DNA of 64,000 nucleotides from an uncultured Roseobacter sp. GTDB lineage: Bacteria; Pseudomonadota; Alphaproteobacteria; Rhodobacterales; Rhodobacteraceae. This document shows, in pieces, positions 44,352 through 52,911 of the stretch. The translations under genes were made by a program, and so were the position numbers. Under the pieces are notes generated by a model. That model did no database searches and was not told where the DNA came from. It saw only the letters and a program-made list of their open reading frames with translations. Every line of letters starts with the position of its first letter. Positions within the stretch are counted from its first letter, which is position 1. The stretch is from positions 1 to 64,000 of the forward strand of contig NZ_CANLQB010000005.1 in the NCBI RefSeq assembly GCF_947493125.1. The letters run 5' to 3'.

Positions 44352-44443
44352 GACCGCGCACAAGGAAACGTGATCAGGCCAAACTGGCACGTGGGATCTG
44401 TTCGTGAGACGAAGCACTGTATTGCCACTGAAGGAGACTTGAC

Positions 44444-44980
44444 ATGCTGATGCCCCGCCAGAAGACCCCTGACCTGACTCTGCCGTTGCTCGGGGGCGGG
44501 ACCTTCGATCTGTCCAAGGATGGATCCGAGCGCGGCACCGTCGTGTGTTTTTATCGGGGGCTGCACTGCCCGCTGTGTGCAACCTATCTGGCGGAGTTGG
44601 AGAAGCAGACCCCGAAATTTGCTGAGCGCGGCGTCAAGACCATTGCGGTCAGTAGCGACGGGGAAGAGCGGACGCAGGCCATGGCCGAGAAGATTTCAGC
44701 CAAAGAATTGCGCTTTGGTCATGATCTGTCGCTGGCCAAGGCGAAGGAGTGGGGGCTTTACATCTCGACGTCACGGGGTAAGACCTCGATCGGGATCGAG
44801 GAGCCAGCGCTCTTCTCGGAACCTGGGCTCTTCATGGTCACCCCCCAACAGACGCTGTATTATGGATCGGTCCAGACGATGCCATTTGTCCGTCCGCATT
44901 TCTCTGAACTGGTCGGAGCGCTCGATTTCGCAATCAACAACGACTACCCCGCACGCGGCGAATACGCAGGCGCTGTTTAA
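44444..44980 (+). CDS. Peroxiredoxin-like AhpC/TSA-family protein
   Basis: This 178-residue thioredoxin-fold protein has the active-site-like stretch CFYRGLHCPLCATYLAELE; the first Cys of HCPLC is at the peroxidatic position of the AhpC/TSA family, and CxxC makes a thioredoxin-like pair. IAVSSDGEERTQAMAEKI and VTPQQTLYYGSVQTMPFVRP fit the family's later strands. It likely reduces peroxides or disulfides in the cytoplasm (no signal peptide). Purine-rich AAGGAGAC precedes the ATG. Confidence 0.85.
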   Translation: MLMPRQKTPDLTLPLLGGGTFDLSKDGSERGTVVCFYRGLHCPLCATYLAELEKQTPKFAERGVKTIAVSSDGEERTQAMAEKISAKELRFGHDLSLAKAKEWGLYISTSRGKTSIGIEEPALFSEPGLFMVTPQQTLYYGSVQTMPFVRPHFSELVGALDFAINNDYPARGEYAGAV

Positions 44981-45058
44981 AGGCGCGGCTGCGCCGCACT
45001 CCATGTCCCGGGCCTTTCCTTTCAGGAGTCGCCCGGTGTTGGCGTGTAGTTGCTGGCC

Positions 45059-46753
45059 TCAACTCTCTTCGGCGAGGTCGGCGATCATCTCGTCGCGCAT
45101 GATAAATTTCTGAGGTTTCCCCGTGACGGTCATTGGCAGTTCGGATTTCAGGCGGATGTGTTTCGGGACCTTGTAGTGGGCGATGTTGTCCTTGCAGAAC
45201 TGCCAGATGTCTTCGGGTGATGTGGTCCTGTTGTCGTGCAGGACGACCCAGGCACAGACCACCTCGCCCAGGGTATCATCCGGGATGCCGAAAACCTGCG
45301 CCTGTGCAATGTCGGGGTGGGTATACAGGAATTCTTCAATTTCGCGCGGGTAGATGTTTTCGCCGCCGCGCAGGATCATGTCTTTGACCCTACCAGTGAT
45401 GGTGCAATAGCCCTCTGGGTCCAGAGTGGCGAGGTCGCCGGTGTGCATCCAACCGTCCGCGTCGATGCTTTCGGCGGTTTTGGTTTCTTCGCCCCAATAG
45501 CCTTTCATCACGGAGTAGCCGCGGGTGAGCAACTCGCCTTGTGTGCCGATAGGAACCGTTTCGCCATCGACATTGACGATGCGGACTTCGACATGCGGAT
45601 GGATCCGGCCCACGGATGACACGCGCTGATCCAGCGGGTCATCCACGTTGCTCTGGAAAGAGACAGGCGAGGTTTCCGTCATTCCATAGGCGATGGTCAC
45701 ACCGGTCATGTGCATCTGCGACTGCACCTGTTTCATGACTTCTCGCGGGCAGGGCGCGCCCGCCATGATCCCGGTGCGCAGGGTGCTGAGGTCGAAGGAG
45801 CTAAAATCGGGCTGCGCGAGTTGCGTCACAAACATCGTGGGCACGCCATAGAGCGCCGTGCAGCCTTCCTCGGCCACCGCTTGCAGCGTCTCGCGGGGGT
45901 CAAACCCTTCGCCCGGGATGACCATGGTGGCCCCTTTGGTTATGCAGCCGAGCGTGCCCATGACCATGCCGAAGCAGTGATAGAAGGGCACGGGGATGCA
46001 GAGCTTGTCTGTCTGCGTCAATTGAAGCGTTCGGGTGACGAAATGCGCGTTGTTGACGATGTTGTGGTGGGTGAGGCTCGCGCCTTTGGGGCTGCCGGTG
46101 GTGCCGGAGGTGAACTGGATGTTGATAATGTCTTGCGGATCGAGCGTGTCTGTGAGCGCGTCGAGACCCACTGTTACAGCCGTTCCGGACGTGCAGAGCG
46201 CGTCAAAGCTGATCATGCCCGTCGGGACCTCGTGACCCATCACGATCACATGCCGCAGGTGTGGCAGGCGAGCGGACTGTAGCGGGCCTGTTGTGTCCTC
46301 AAGTTCGGGTGCCAGTGTCTGCAGCATCTCCGCATAGTGGCTGGTCTTGAAGAAGTGCGCGGTGACCAATGCTGTGCAGTTGACCGCGTTGAGTGCGAAT
46401 TCCAATTCGGACAGCCTGTAAGCGGGATTGATGCAGACCAGCACCGCACCGATGCGAGCCGTGGCGAATTGGGTCAGCAGCCATTCCGCCCGGTTGGGCG
46501 ACCAGATGCCCACGCGGTCGCCTTTGCCAATGTTCAGGCTCAGCAGGCCGGCGGCCAGGCGGTCTACCTCTCGTGCGAAGTCAGCGTAGGTCCAACGGAT
46601 ATCCTGCGCGCGAAAAATGGCGGCGGGGTGGTTGGGCAGTCGGGCGGCAGTTTGCGCCAGGAGGTCAGGAAGGGTGATGTTCAGTAACGGCTCGGACGTG
46701 TCGCCGATCACATGGGAGAGACCGTCGCATGGGGTTCTGTCGTGATCGGCCAT
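45059..46753 (-). CDS. Acyl-CoA synthetase (AMP-forming)
   Basis: This ligase (564 residues) resembles medium/long-chain fatty acid-CoA ligases of the Acs/FadD-like group: INIQFTSGTTGSPKGASLTHHNIVNN, TIAYGMTETSPVSFQ, GYCTITGRVKDMILRGGENIYPREIEEFLYTHPDIAQAQVFG and the catalytic Lys in ELPMTVTGKPQKFIM. It lies 8 bp after the RpiR gene, so the two are co-transcribed divergently from the amidohydrolase/TRAP operon. It might activate an acid released by that pathway, or be unrelated. The substrate is unknown. Confidence 0.88.
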   Translation of the reverse strand: MADHDRTPCDGLSHVIGDTSEPLLNITLPDLLAQTAARLPNHPAAIFRAQDIRWTYADFAREVDRLAAGLLSLNIGKGDRVGIWSPNRAEWLLTQFATARIGAVLVCINPAYRLSELEFALNAVNCTALVTAHFFKTSHYAEMLQTLAPELEDTTGPLQSARLPHLRHVIVMGHEVPTGMISFDALCTSGTAVTVGLDALTDTLDPQDIINIQFTSGTTGSPKGASLTHHNIVNNAHFVTRTLQLTQTDKLCIPVPFYHCFGMVMGTLGCITKGATMVIPGEGFDPRETLQAVAEEGCTALYGVPTMFVTQLAQPDFSSFDLSTLRTGIMAGAPCPREVMKQVQSQMHMTGVTIAYGMTETSPVSFQSNVDDPLDQRVSSVGRIHPHVEVRIVNVDGETVPIGTQGELLTRGYSVMKGYWGEETKTAESIDADGWMHTGDLATLDPEGYCTITGRVKDMILRGGENIYPREIEEFLYTHPDIAQAQVFGIPDDTLGEVVCAWVVLHDNRTTSPEDIWQFCKDNIAHYKVPKHIRLKSELPMTVTGKPQKFIMRDEMIADLAEES

Positions 46754-46761
46754 CGTTATCC

Positions 46762-47649
46762 TCAGGTGAATTTGCGGAATAGTTTGGTCTGGTCGAACAT
46801 ATCCTCAAGCGTCTGCATGCGGTCGCGCGTGTCCGGCCAGGACAGGTCTTGCACTGCGGCGATCAAGGTTTCGACCAACAGCAGCGTGGTTGCTGCCGAA
46901 TCCCAGGCGGATGGCACGACGATACGGCTGGAAAAGCAGATGTCCGCGAGGTTGTGAATGGGCGAGCGCCACTGGTCGGTGAAGAGGATAATCCGTGCGC
47001 CACGGCTGCGTGCGATCTCGGCCAATTTCAGCGTATTGCTCTCGTAGCGGCGGACATCGAAGATGACGAAGGTGTCGCCTTCGGCTACGTCGAGCAAATA
47101 GTGAGGCCATGCGTTGGACGTAGACTGAATGTGGACCACCTCGGGCCGGATCATCTGCATGTGCAGAAAGAGGTATTCAGCCATGGTGTGGGTGATGCGC
47201 CCTCCGACGATGTGCAGCCGCGAGCCGGTATCGGCCAGTTGCGCGCATGCGGCATCGAAGTCGCCTGTATCGATCTGGCCCAGCGACTGGCGAATATTGC
47301 CGATCACGGCCTCGGTGAAGCGGTTGAGCATATGCTCCTCAGGCGCACCTTCGGCCCAGGTGTCATATTTGGCAATGGGGCCGGACAGCTGGGCCTTAAG
47401 TTCGTCGCGCAAGTCCGCCTGAAACTCCGGATACCCTTTGAAGCCGAGCTTCTGCACCATACGCGCGACCGTTGGGGTGGACACATCTGCATCCTGTGCC
47501 AACGCGGCGATGGGTCCCAAGCCGGAGGCGGGATAGTTGTCGAGGATCGCGTCAGCCAATTGTCGCTCGGCCCTGGTCAGCGTGTCGAGCTGGGCCTGAA
47601 TGCGATCTGCGATGGTGAGTGTGGCCTCGTCCACGTCATATGCCTTCAT
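46762..47649 (-). CDS. MurR/RpiR-family transcriptional regulator
   Basis: The protein (295 residues) has the RpiR-type N-terminal helix-turn-helix (LDTLTRAERQLADAILDNYPASGLGPIAALAQDADVSTPTVARMVQKLGFKGYPEFQADLRDEL) and a C-terminal SIS domain (about 130-270; SRLHIVGGRITHTMAEYLFLHMQMI, VIFDVRRYESNTLKLAEIARSRGARIILFTD). SIS domains bind phospho-sugars or other small ligands. It faces the operon starting at 47755 across 105 bp and probably controls it and its own ligase partner. The start is ATG 47649. Confidence 0.92.
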   Translation of the reverse strand: MKAYDVDEATLTIADRIQAQLDTLTRAERQLADAILDNYPASGLGPIAALAQDADVSTPTVARMVQKLGFKGYPEFQADLRDELKAQLSGPIAKYDTWAEGAPEEHMLNRFTEAVIGNIRQSLGQIDTGDFDAACAQLADTGSRLHIVGGRITHTMAEYLFLHMQMIRPEVVHIQSTSNAWPHYLLDVAEGDTFVIFDVRRYESNTLKLAEIARSRGARIILFTDQWRSPIHNLADICFSSRIVVPSAWDSAATTLLLVETLIAAVQDLSWPDTRDRMQTLEDMFDQTKLFRKFT

Positions 47650-47705
47650 TTTGATAGGTTTTATTACAGCATGATCCTGCCTGAATGTATTGTTTCATTA
47701 TTTTG

Positions 47706-47738
47706 TTGACAGAATCCCGATCGGGCAAGCAATTTATT
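47706..47738 (+). promoter_or_regulatory. Candidate promoter of the amidohydrolase-TRAP operon
   Basis: TTGACA at 47706-47711 matches a sigma-70 -35 box. AT-rich GCAATTTATT follows at 47729-47738, with a poor -10 match. A perfect 10-bp palindrome CCCGATCGGG (47716-47725) lies between them and could bind the RpiR regulator. This is inferred from position. Confidence 0.35.
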
Positions 47739-47754
47739 CGCAACCGGGGGCGGA

Positions 47755-48519
47755 ATGTCAGATCACACAATGGAAACAGCAACAGATGACGTGGTGCAGG
47801 TTCTGCATCCGCACGGAGCATCCGGCATCGTGCTTGTCTGCGAGCATGCCAGTCACCATGTGCCCGCTGCGCTGCAGGATTTGGGATTGCCGGAAGACAT
47901 GCGCAAAGGGCATGCCGCGTGGGATCCGGGCGCGTTGGGGGTGGCGGAAGGGCTGTCGCAGCGGCTAGATGCGCCGTTGGTTGCCAGCAGGGTGTCGCGC
48001 CTGGTCTATGACTGCAATCGCCCGCCCGAAGCGCCGTCGGCCATTTTGGAGTGCAGCGAAGGGCGTGAGATTCCGGGCAATATCGGGCTGGAGCATCGTG
48101 TACGTGCGGATCGTGTGGCGCGCTACTACCTCCCGTTCGAGGCGCGCGTGCGGGCGGTTTTGGATACCGCGCCAGCGCAGGTCTTGGTGACCGTACACAG
48201 CTTCACACCGGTTTTCATGGGCCAGCGGCGTGATGTCGAGATCGGGATACTGCACGATGTGGACACGCGCCTTGCGGATGCAATGCTGGCCCGAAGCCTC
48301 CAACACACGGCTTTGCATGTGCAAAGGAATGCGCCCTATGGCCCACAGGACGGGGTGATGCACACGCTGCAGCAGCACGGGGTATCGCGCGGTATTCCCA
48401 ATGTCATGATCGAGGTGCGCAACGATCTGATTGCGACATTTGCAGCCCAGGCTGCGATGGCCCAGATGCTCGCAGATTGGATCAGTCAAAGTCTCAGCGC
48501 TGTGGAGATGGCCGCATGA
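47755..48519 (+). CDS. N-formylglutamate amidohydrolase-like protein
   Basis: This soluble protein (254 residues) belongs to the FGase family: GIVLVCEHASHHVPAALQDLG, the metal-site-like stretch HAAWDPGALGVAEGLSQRLDAPLVASRVSRLVYDCNRPP, LVTVHSFTPVFMGQRRDVEIGILHD, and IPNVMIEVRNDLIA. The classic enzyme cleaves N-formylglutamate in histidine breakdown, but no histidine genes are near. With a glutamine-synthetase-like ligase and two dehydrogenases in the same operon, it may instead hydrolyse an N-acyl or gamma-glutamyl product. Its stop overlaps the TRAP small permease start (ATGA). Confidence 0.85.
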   Translation: MSDHTMETATDDVVQVLHPHGASGIVLVCEHASHHVPAALQDLGLPEDMRKGHAAWDPGALGVAEGLSQRLDAPLVASRVSRLVYDCNRPPEAPSAILECSEGREIPGNIGLEHRVRADRVARYYLPFEARVRAVLDTAPAQVLVTVHSFTPVFMGQRRDVEIGILHDVDTRLADAMLARSLQHTALHVQRNAPYGPQDGVMHTLQQHGVSRGIPNVMIEVRNDLIATFAAQAAMAQMLADWISQSLSAVEMAA

Positions 48520-49094
48520 AGCGGGTCGCAGGCGTCTACGTGCGCTGGGTCGATGCGGTGAACTACCGGATCGGGCGCGTGATGATGTATGGCATCTTCG
48601 TGATGATGGCGATCCTGCTGTGGTCGTCGATCTCCAAGACCTTCTTTTTGCCGACGCTCTGGACGCTGGAGATGGCGCAGTTCGCGATGGTTGCCTACTA
48701 CATCACCGGCGGGCCTTACGCGATGCAGCTGGGCGCCAATGTGCGGATGGATCTGTTCTATCACGACTGGTCGGTGCGAAAGAAAGCCTGGTTCGACGCG
48801 TTCACCGTGCTGCTGCTGATCTTCTATCTTGGCGTGCTGCTCTATGGCGCCCTGGGGTCTACTGCCTATTCGCTGGGGTACTGGGGGCAGGAGCCGCTGG
48901 CCTATTTCGCGGGGCTTATGGTGGGCACGGAAGAGGTCGGGCGGCTGGAGCGCTCCAGCACCGCGTGGCGGCCTTACATTTGGCCGATCAAAGCGGTGAT
49001 GATCCTTGGGTTCTTCCTGATGCTGTTGCAGGCGATTTCCGAGCTGATCAAAGACATTGCGACGATCCGGGAGGTCGATCTCAATGTCGTATGA
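48516..49094 (+). CDS. dctQ: TRAP transporter small permease (DctQ)
   Basis: This four-helix membrane subunit has 192 residues, segments at about 20-40, 55-80, 95-120 and 150-172, and the DctQ pattern IGRVMMYGIFVMMAILLWSSISKTFFLPTLWTLEMAQFAMVAYYITGGPYAMQLGANVRMDLFYHDWSVRKKAWFDAF. I chose ATG 48516, overlapping the amidohydrolase stop. It partners with the large permease, whose start overlaps by 11 bp. Confidence 0.88.
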   Translation: MKRVAGVYVRWVDAVNYRIGRVMMYGIFVMMAILLWSSISKTFFLPTLWTLEMAQFAMVAYYITGGPYAMQLGANVRMDLFYHDWSVRKKAWFDAFTVLLLIFYLGVLLYGALGSTAYSLGYWGQEPLAYFAGLMVGTEEVGRLERSSTAWRPYIWPIKAVMILGFFLMLLQAISELIKDIATIREVDLNVV

Positions 49095-50406
49095 ACTGAT
49101 CGCCATCCTGATGTTCGCCTCGATGATGCTGATGCTGATGACGGGGCAGCGGGTCTTTGGCGCCATCGGTGGGGTGGCGGCGCTTGCAGCGATCCTACTG
49201 TGGGATCCGGGCGGGTCGAACATCCCCTTTTCGGCGGCGATGAAGCTGATGAAGTGGTACCCGCTGCTGACGCTGCCGATGTTCATTTTCATGGGCTACG
49301 TCCTGTCGGAATCGAAGATCGCCGATGATCTCTACCGGATGTTCCACGTCTGGATGGGTCCGGTGTCGGGTGGATTGGCGATTGGCACCATCGGGCTGAT
49401 GGTGCTGGTTTCGGCGATGAACGGGCTGAGCGTAGCGGGCATGGCCATCGGGGCGACCATCGCGCTGCCCGAACTGCTGCGAAGGGGCTATGACAAGCGG
49501 ATGGTGACGGGGGTCATTCAGGCGGGGTCGAGCTTGGGGATACTCGTGCCGCCCTCGGTGGTGCTGGTGCTCTACGCGATGATCGCGCGGCAGCCGGTTG
49601 GGCAGCTGTGGCTGGCTGGTGTGGTGCCGGGCCTGATGATGGCAGCGGCCTTCATTCTCTATATCTACCTGCGCTGCAAGGCGAACCCCGCGCTCGGGCC
49701 CGCCTTGCCACCAGAAGAACGCACCGTGCCCATGGCGGAAAAGCTGCGGCTGCTGCGGGCGGGGCTGCTTCCTATCGTGATCTTCATGGCGATGATGGTG
49801 CCGTTTGTGAACGGCTGGACCAGCCTTGTGGAAAGCTCAGCCATCGGGGCGCTCACAGCCTTCATGGCGGCGGTGCTGAAGGGGCGCATGAATAAGGAGG
49901 TGTTCGAGACCTCCGTGCGCCAGACCCTCGCGATCTCCTGCATGTTCATGTGGATCATTCTCGCCGCCCTCGGTTTTGGGGCGGTGTTCGACGGGTTGGG
50001 TGCGGTTAAAGCCATCGATCAGCTCTTTACGAACCAGTTGGACCTCAACCCGTGGATGATCCTGATCCTGATGCAGCTGTCATTTTTGCTGATGGGCACG
50101 TTCCTCGATGACACCGCGATGCTGGTCATCGTGGCGCCCTTGTATGTGCCCTTGGTGGCAGCGCTTGGGTTCGATCTGATCTGGTACGGTGTGCTTTATA
50201 CGATCACCACACAGATCGCCTATATGACGCCGCCCTTTGGTTATAATCTCTTCCTGATGCGCGCGATGGCGCCGCCCGAGATTACGCTCAAGGACATCTA
50301 CGGGTCGATCCTGCCGTTTGTGATTGTGATGATCGGGTGCCTCGCGCTGATCATGACCTTCCCGCAGATCGCCCTTTGGCTGCCGGAATACGTTTACAGA
50401 AAATAA
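49084..50406 (+). CDS. dctM: TRAP transporter large permease (DctM)
   Basis: This 440-residue membrane protein with about 12 segments is the transport subunit of a TRAP system. DctM marks: ILMFASMMLMLMTGQRVFGAIGGVAAL, PLLTLPMFIFMGYVLSESKIADDLYRMFHVWMGPVSGGLAIGTIGLMVLVSAMNGLSVAGMAIGATIALPELLRRGYDKRMVTGVIQAGSSLGILVPPSVVLVLYAM, and MTPPFGYNLFLMRAMAPPEITLKDIYGSILPFV. The start ATG 49084 overlaps dctQ. Energy comes from ion gradients with the periplasmic protein encoded 46 bp downstream. Confidence 0.92.
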   Translation: MSYELIAILMFASMMLMLMTGQRVFGAIGGVAALAAILLWDPGGSNIPFSAAMKLMKWYPLLTLPMFIFMGYVLSESKIADDLYRMFHVWMGPVSGGLAIGTIGLMVLVSAMNGLSVAGMAIGATIALPELLRRGYDKRMVTGVIQAGSSLGILVPPSVVLVLYAMIARQPVGQLWLAGVVPGLMMAAAFILYIYLRCKANPALGPALPPEERTVPMAEKLRLLRAGLLPIVIFMAMMVPFVNGWTSLVESSAIGALTAFMAAVLKGRMNKEVFETSVRQTLAISCMFMWIILAALGFGAVFDGLGAVKAIDQLFTNQLDLNPWMILILMQLSFLLMGTFLDDTAMLVIVAPLYVPLVAALGFDLIWYGVLYTITTQIAYMTPPFGYNLFLMRAMAPPEITLKDIYGSILPFVIVMIGCLALIMTFPQIALWLPEYVYRK

Positions 50407-50452
50407 CCAAGACCCCGCCGACGGGGCGTTCAACGCAACAAGGAGTAAGACC

Positions 50453-51487
50453 ATGACAACAAGACGCAAGTTTCTCACCACCGCGGCGGCGGGTGCTGCG
50501 GCCGTGCCGCTGGCCGCCCCGGCGCTGGCGCAATCCACGATCCGCTGGCGGATGCAGACCTATGCGGGTCCGGCGCTGGCCGAACATGTGATCAAACCCG
50601 CCATCGACAGCTTCAACAAGATCGCCGGCGACCGGATGCAGATCGAGTTGTTCTTCGCCGATCAGCTGGTGCCCACGGGCGAGCTCTTCCGCGCCATGCA
50701 GAACGGCACAATCGACGCGGTACAGTCAGATGACGACAGCATGGCCTCGCCCACCGAAGTGACGGTGTTTGGCGGCTATTTCCCTTTTGCCTCGCGCTAC
50801 TCGCTCGATGTGCCGGTGCTCTTCAACCAATACGGTTTGAACGAGATCTGGGACGAGGAGTATTCCGCCGTGGGAGTGAAGCACCTCAGCGCGGGCGCCT
50901 GGGACCCGTGCCACTTCGCCACCAAGGACCCGATCCGCAGCCTTGCAGATCTGGAAGGCAAGCGGGTCTTCACCTTCCCCACAGCGGGCCGCTTCCTGAC
51001 GCAGTTCGGCGTGGTCCCGGTGACCCTGCCATGGGAGGATATCGAGGTGGCGGTGCAGACCGGCGAGCTGGACGGCATCGCCTGGTCCGGTATCACCGAA
51101 GACTACACCGTCGGCTGGGCGGATGTGACCAACTACTTCCTGACCAACAACATTTCCGGCGCCTGGGCGGGGTCATTCTTTGCCAATATGGAAAGCTACA
51201 ACGCGCTGCCCGATGACCTCAAAGAGCTGCTCAAGGTCTGCATGGACCAGTCGCACTACTATCGCCAGTGGTGGTACTGGGGTGGTGAGGCCAATCTGCG
51301 CGTGAACGGCACCAAGATGGAGCTGACCTCGATCCCGGATGCGGAATGGCAGCAGGTCGAGGATGCAGCGCTCAAGTTCTGGGACGAGATCGCGGCGGAA
51401 AGCGAGACCAAGGCGAAGGTCGTCGAGATCTTCAAGCAATACAACGCCGATATGGTCAAGGCTGGACGGCCCTACCGCTACGGCTAA
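50453..51487 (+). CDS. dctP: TRAP transporter substrate-binding protein (DctP)
   Basis: This periplasmic protein (344 residues) has a Tat-type signal (TTRRKFLTTAAAGAAAVPLAAPALAQ). DctP-family stretches are WRMQTYAGPALAEHVIKPAIDSFNKIAGDRMQIELFFADQLVPTGELFRAMQNGTIDAVQSD and LADLEGKRVFTFPTAGRFLTQFGVVPVTLPWEDIEVAVQTGELDGIAWSG; the last corresponds to the ligand-binding signature where an Arg normally contacts a carboxylate (AGRFL). That Arg suggests an acidic or zwitterionic ligand. A perfect hairpin follows, before the glutamine-synthetase-like gene. Confidence 0.92.
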   Translation: MTTRRKFLTTAAAGAAAVPLAAPALAQSTIRWRMQTYAGPALAEHVIKPAIDSFNKIAGDRMQIELFFADQLVPTGELFRAMQNGTIDAVQSDDDSMASPTEVTVFGGYFPFASRYSLDVPVLFNQYGLNEIWDEEYSAVGVKHLSAGAWDPCHFATKDPIRSLADLEGKRVFTFPTAGRFLTQFGVVPVTLPWEDIEVAVQTGELDGIAWSGITEDYTVGWADVTNYFLTNNISGAWAGSFFANMESYNALPDDLKELLKVCMDQSHYYRQWWYWGGEANLRVNGTKMELTSIPDAEWQQVEDAALKFWDEIAAESETKAKVVEIFKQYNADMVKAGRPYRYG

Positions 51488-51495
51488 CCATTCCC

Positions 51496-51517
51496 GGGGG
51501 CGACCCGGGTCGCCCCC
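51496..51517 (+). terminator. Perfect hairpin after dctP
   Basis: GGGGGCGACCC (51496-51506) is followed immediately by GGGTCGCCCCC (51507-51517), an 11-bp perfect palindrome. No T-run follows. Like those after urtA and tctC it probably limits read-through or protects the binding-protein mRNA. Confidence 0.55.
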
Positions 51518-51530
51518 GACCCTTACGAAA

Positions 51531-52907
51531 ATGGACAATCAAATGGCTGGCACACTGAGCTTTGAGCAGTTGAAATCGCAGGTGGCGGAGGGCGTGATCG
51601 ACACGGTTCTGGTCTGCCTTGTGGACATGCAGGGCCGGTTGATGGGCAAACGTTTCCACGCGGCGAATTTCGTTGAGCACTCCCATGCGGAGACCCATTG
51701 CTGCAACTACCTGCTGGCCACGGATCTGGAAATGGCGACGCCCGATGGTTATGCCAGCACCTCGTGGCAGGCGGGTTACGGCGACTATGTGATGCGCCCC
51801 GATCTCAGCACGATCCGCCCGATGCCGTGGCTGGAGGGCACCGCGATGGTGCTCTGCGATATCCTCGATCACCAGACGCATGAACCGGTGCCGCACGACT
51901 CGCGTGCAGTGCTGAAACGTCAGGTCGCGCGGCTGGCCGAGATGGGCTTCGACGCGATGATGGCGACGGAGCTGGAGTTCTTCCTCTTCGAGAAATCCTA
52001 CGACGCCATCCGCGCCTCGGGCTTCCGCGATCTGGCTCCGATCAGTGGCTATAATGAAGACTACCACATCCTGCAGACCACCAAGGAAGAGGGGATCATG
52101 CGACCGCTGCGCAATCACCTCTATGCCGCTGGTGTACCGGTCGAAAACACCAAGGGGGAGGCCGAGACGGGGCAGGAGGAGCTCAACATCCGCTATGCGG
52201 CAGCGCTCGACTGCGCCGATCACCACAGCATCGCCAAACATGCCGTCAAGGAGATCGCCTGGCAGCAGGGGCACGCAGCGAGTTTTCTGCCGAAATGGGC
52301 CGCGGATAAGGTGGGCAGTTCGTCCCATGTGCATCAGTCGTTGTGGCAGGGTGAAACGCCTGCTTTCTATGACGCAGACGATAGCCTGGGCATGTCGCAG
52401 CTGATGAAACACTATATGGCGGGTCTGATTGCCTATGCGCCGGACTATACGTTTTTCCTCGCGCCTTATGTGAATAGCTACAAGCGCTTCGCAAAGGGGA
52501 CCTTCGCGCCCACGAAAACCGTGTGGTCTGTGGACAACCGCACCGCTGGCTTCCGGCTCTGCGGCGATGGCACGAAAGGCGTGCGCGTCGAATGCCGGAT
52601 CGGCGGGTCGGACCTGAACCCCTATCTCGCGCAAGCAGCCATGCTGGCCGCAGGCATCAAGGGGATCGAGGACAAGCTGGAACTGCCCTCGCCCACCAAG
52701 GGCGATGTCTATGAGGACGCGCAGGCCGCGGATATCCCGCGGACCCTGCGTGCGGCGACGGAGACGTTGCGCGGCTCCGGCATGCTGCGTGCGGCGATGG
52801 GCGATGACGTGGTCGACCACTACACCCGCTGTGCCGAATGGGAGCAGGAAGAGTTTGACCGTGCCGTGACCGACTGGGAAATCGCCCGTGGATTCGAGAG
52901 GGCCTGA
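51531..52907 (+). CDS. Glutamine synthetase-family protein (gamma-glutamyl-amide synthetase-like)
   Basis: This 458-residue enzyme has the glutamine synthetase fold, not the housekeeping type. Seen: TELEFFLFEKSYD metal-site Glu stretch, NTKGEAETGQEELNIRYAAALDCADHHSIAKHAVKEIAWQQG, the His/ATP-site region VGSSSHVHQSLWQ, and NRTAGFRLCGDGTKGVRVECRIGGSDLNPYLAQAAMLAAGI. Proteins of this branch include gamma-glutamylpolyamine, -isopropylamide and -ethanolamide synthetases. The operon (aldehyde and alcohol dehydrogenases, TRAP importer, amidohydrolase) favours glutamylation of an imported amine or amino alcohol. ATG 51531 or 51543 could start; the RBS is weak at both. Confidence 0.88.
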   Translation: MDNQMAGTLSFEQLKSQVAEGVIDTVLVCLVDMQGRLMGKRFHAANFVEHSHAETHCCNYLLATDLEMATPDGYASTSWQAGYGDYVMRPDLSTIRPMPWLEGTAMVLCDILDHQTHEPVPHDSRAVLKRQVARLAEMGFDAMMATELEFFLFEKSYDAIRASGFRDLAPISGYNEDYHILQTTKEEGIMRPLRNHLYAAGVPVENTKGEAETGQEELNIRYAAALDCADHHSIAKHAVKEIAWQQGHAASFLPKWAADKVGSSSHVHQSLWQGETPAFYDADDSLGMSQLMKHYMAGLIAYAPDYTFFLAPYVNSYKRFAKGTFAPTKTVWSVDNRTAGFRLCGDGTKGVRVECRIGGSDLNPYLAQAAMLAAGIKGIEDKLELPSPTKGDVYEDAQAADIPRTLRAATETLRGSGMLRAAMGDDVVDHYTRCAEWEQEEFDRAVTDWEIARGFERA

Positions 52908-52911
52908 GCCG

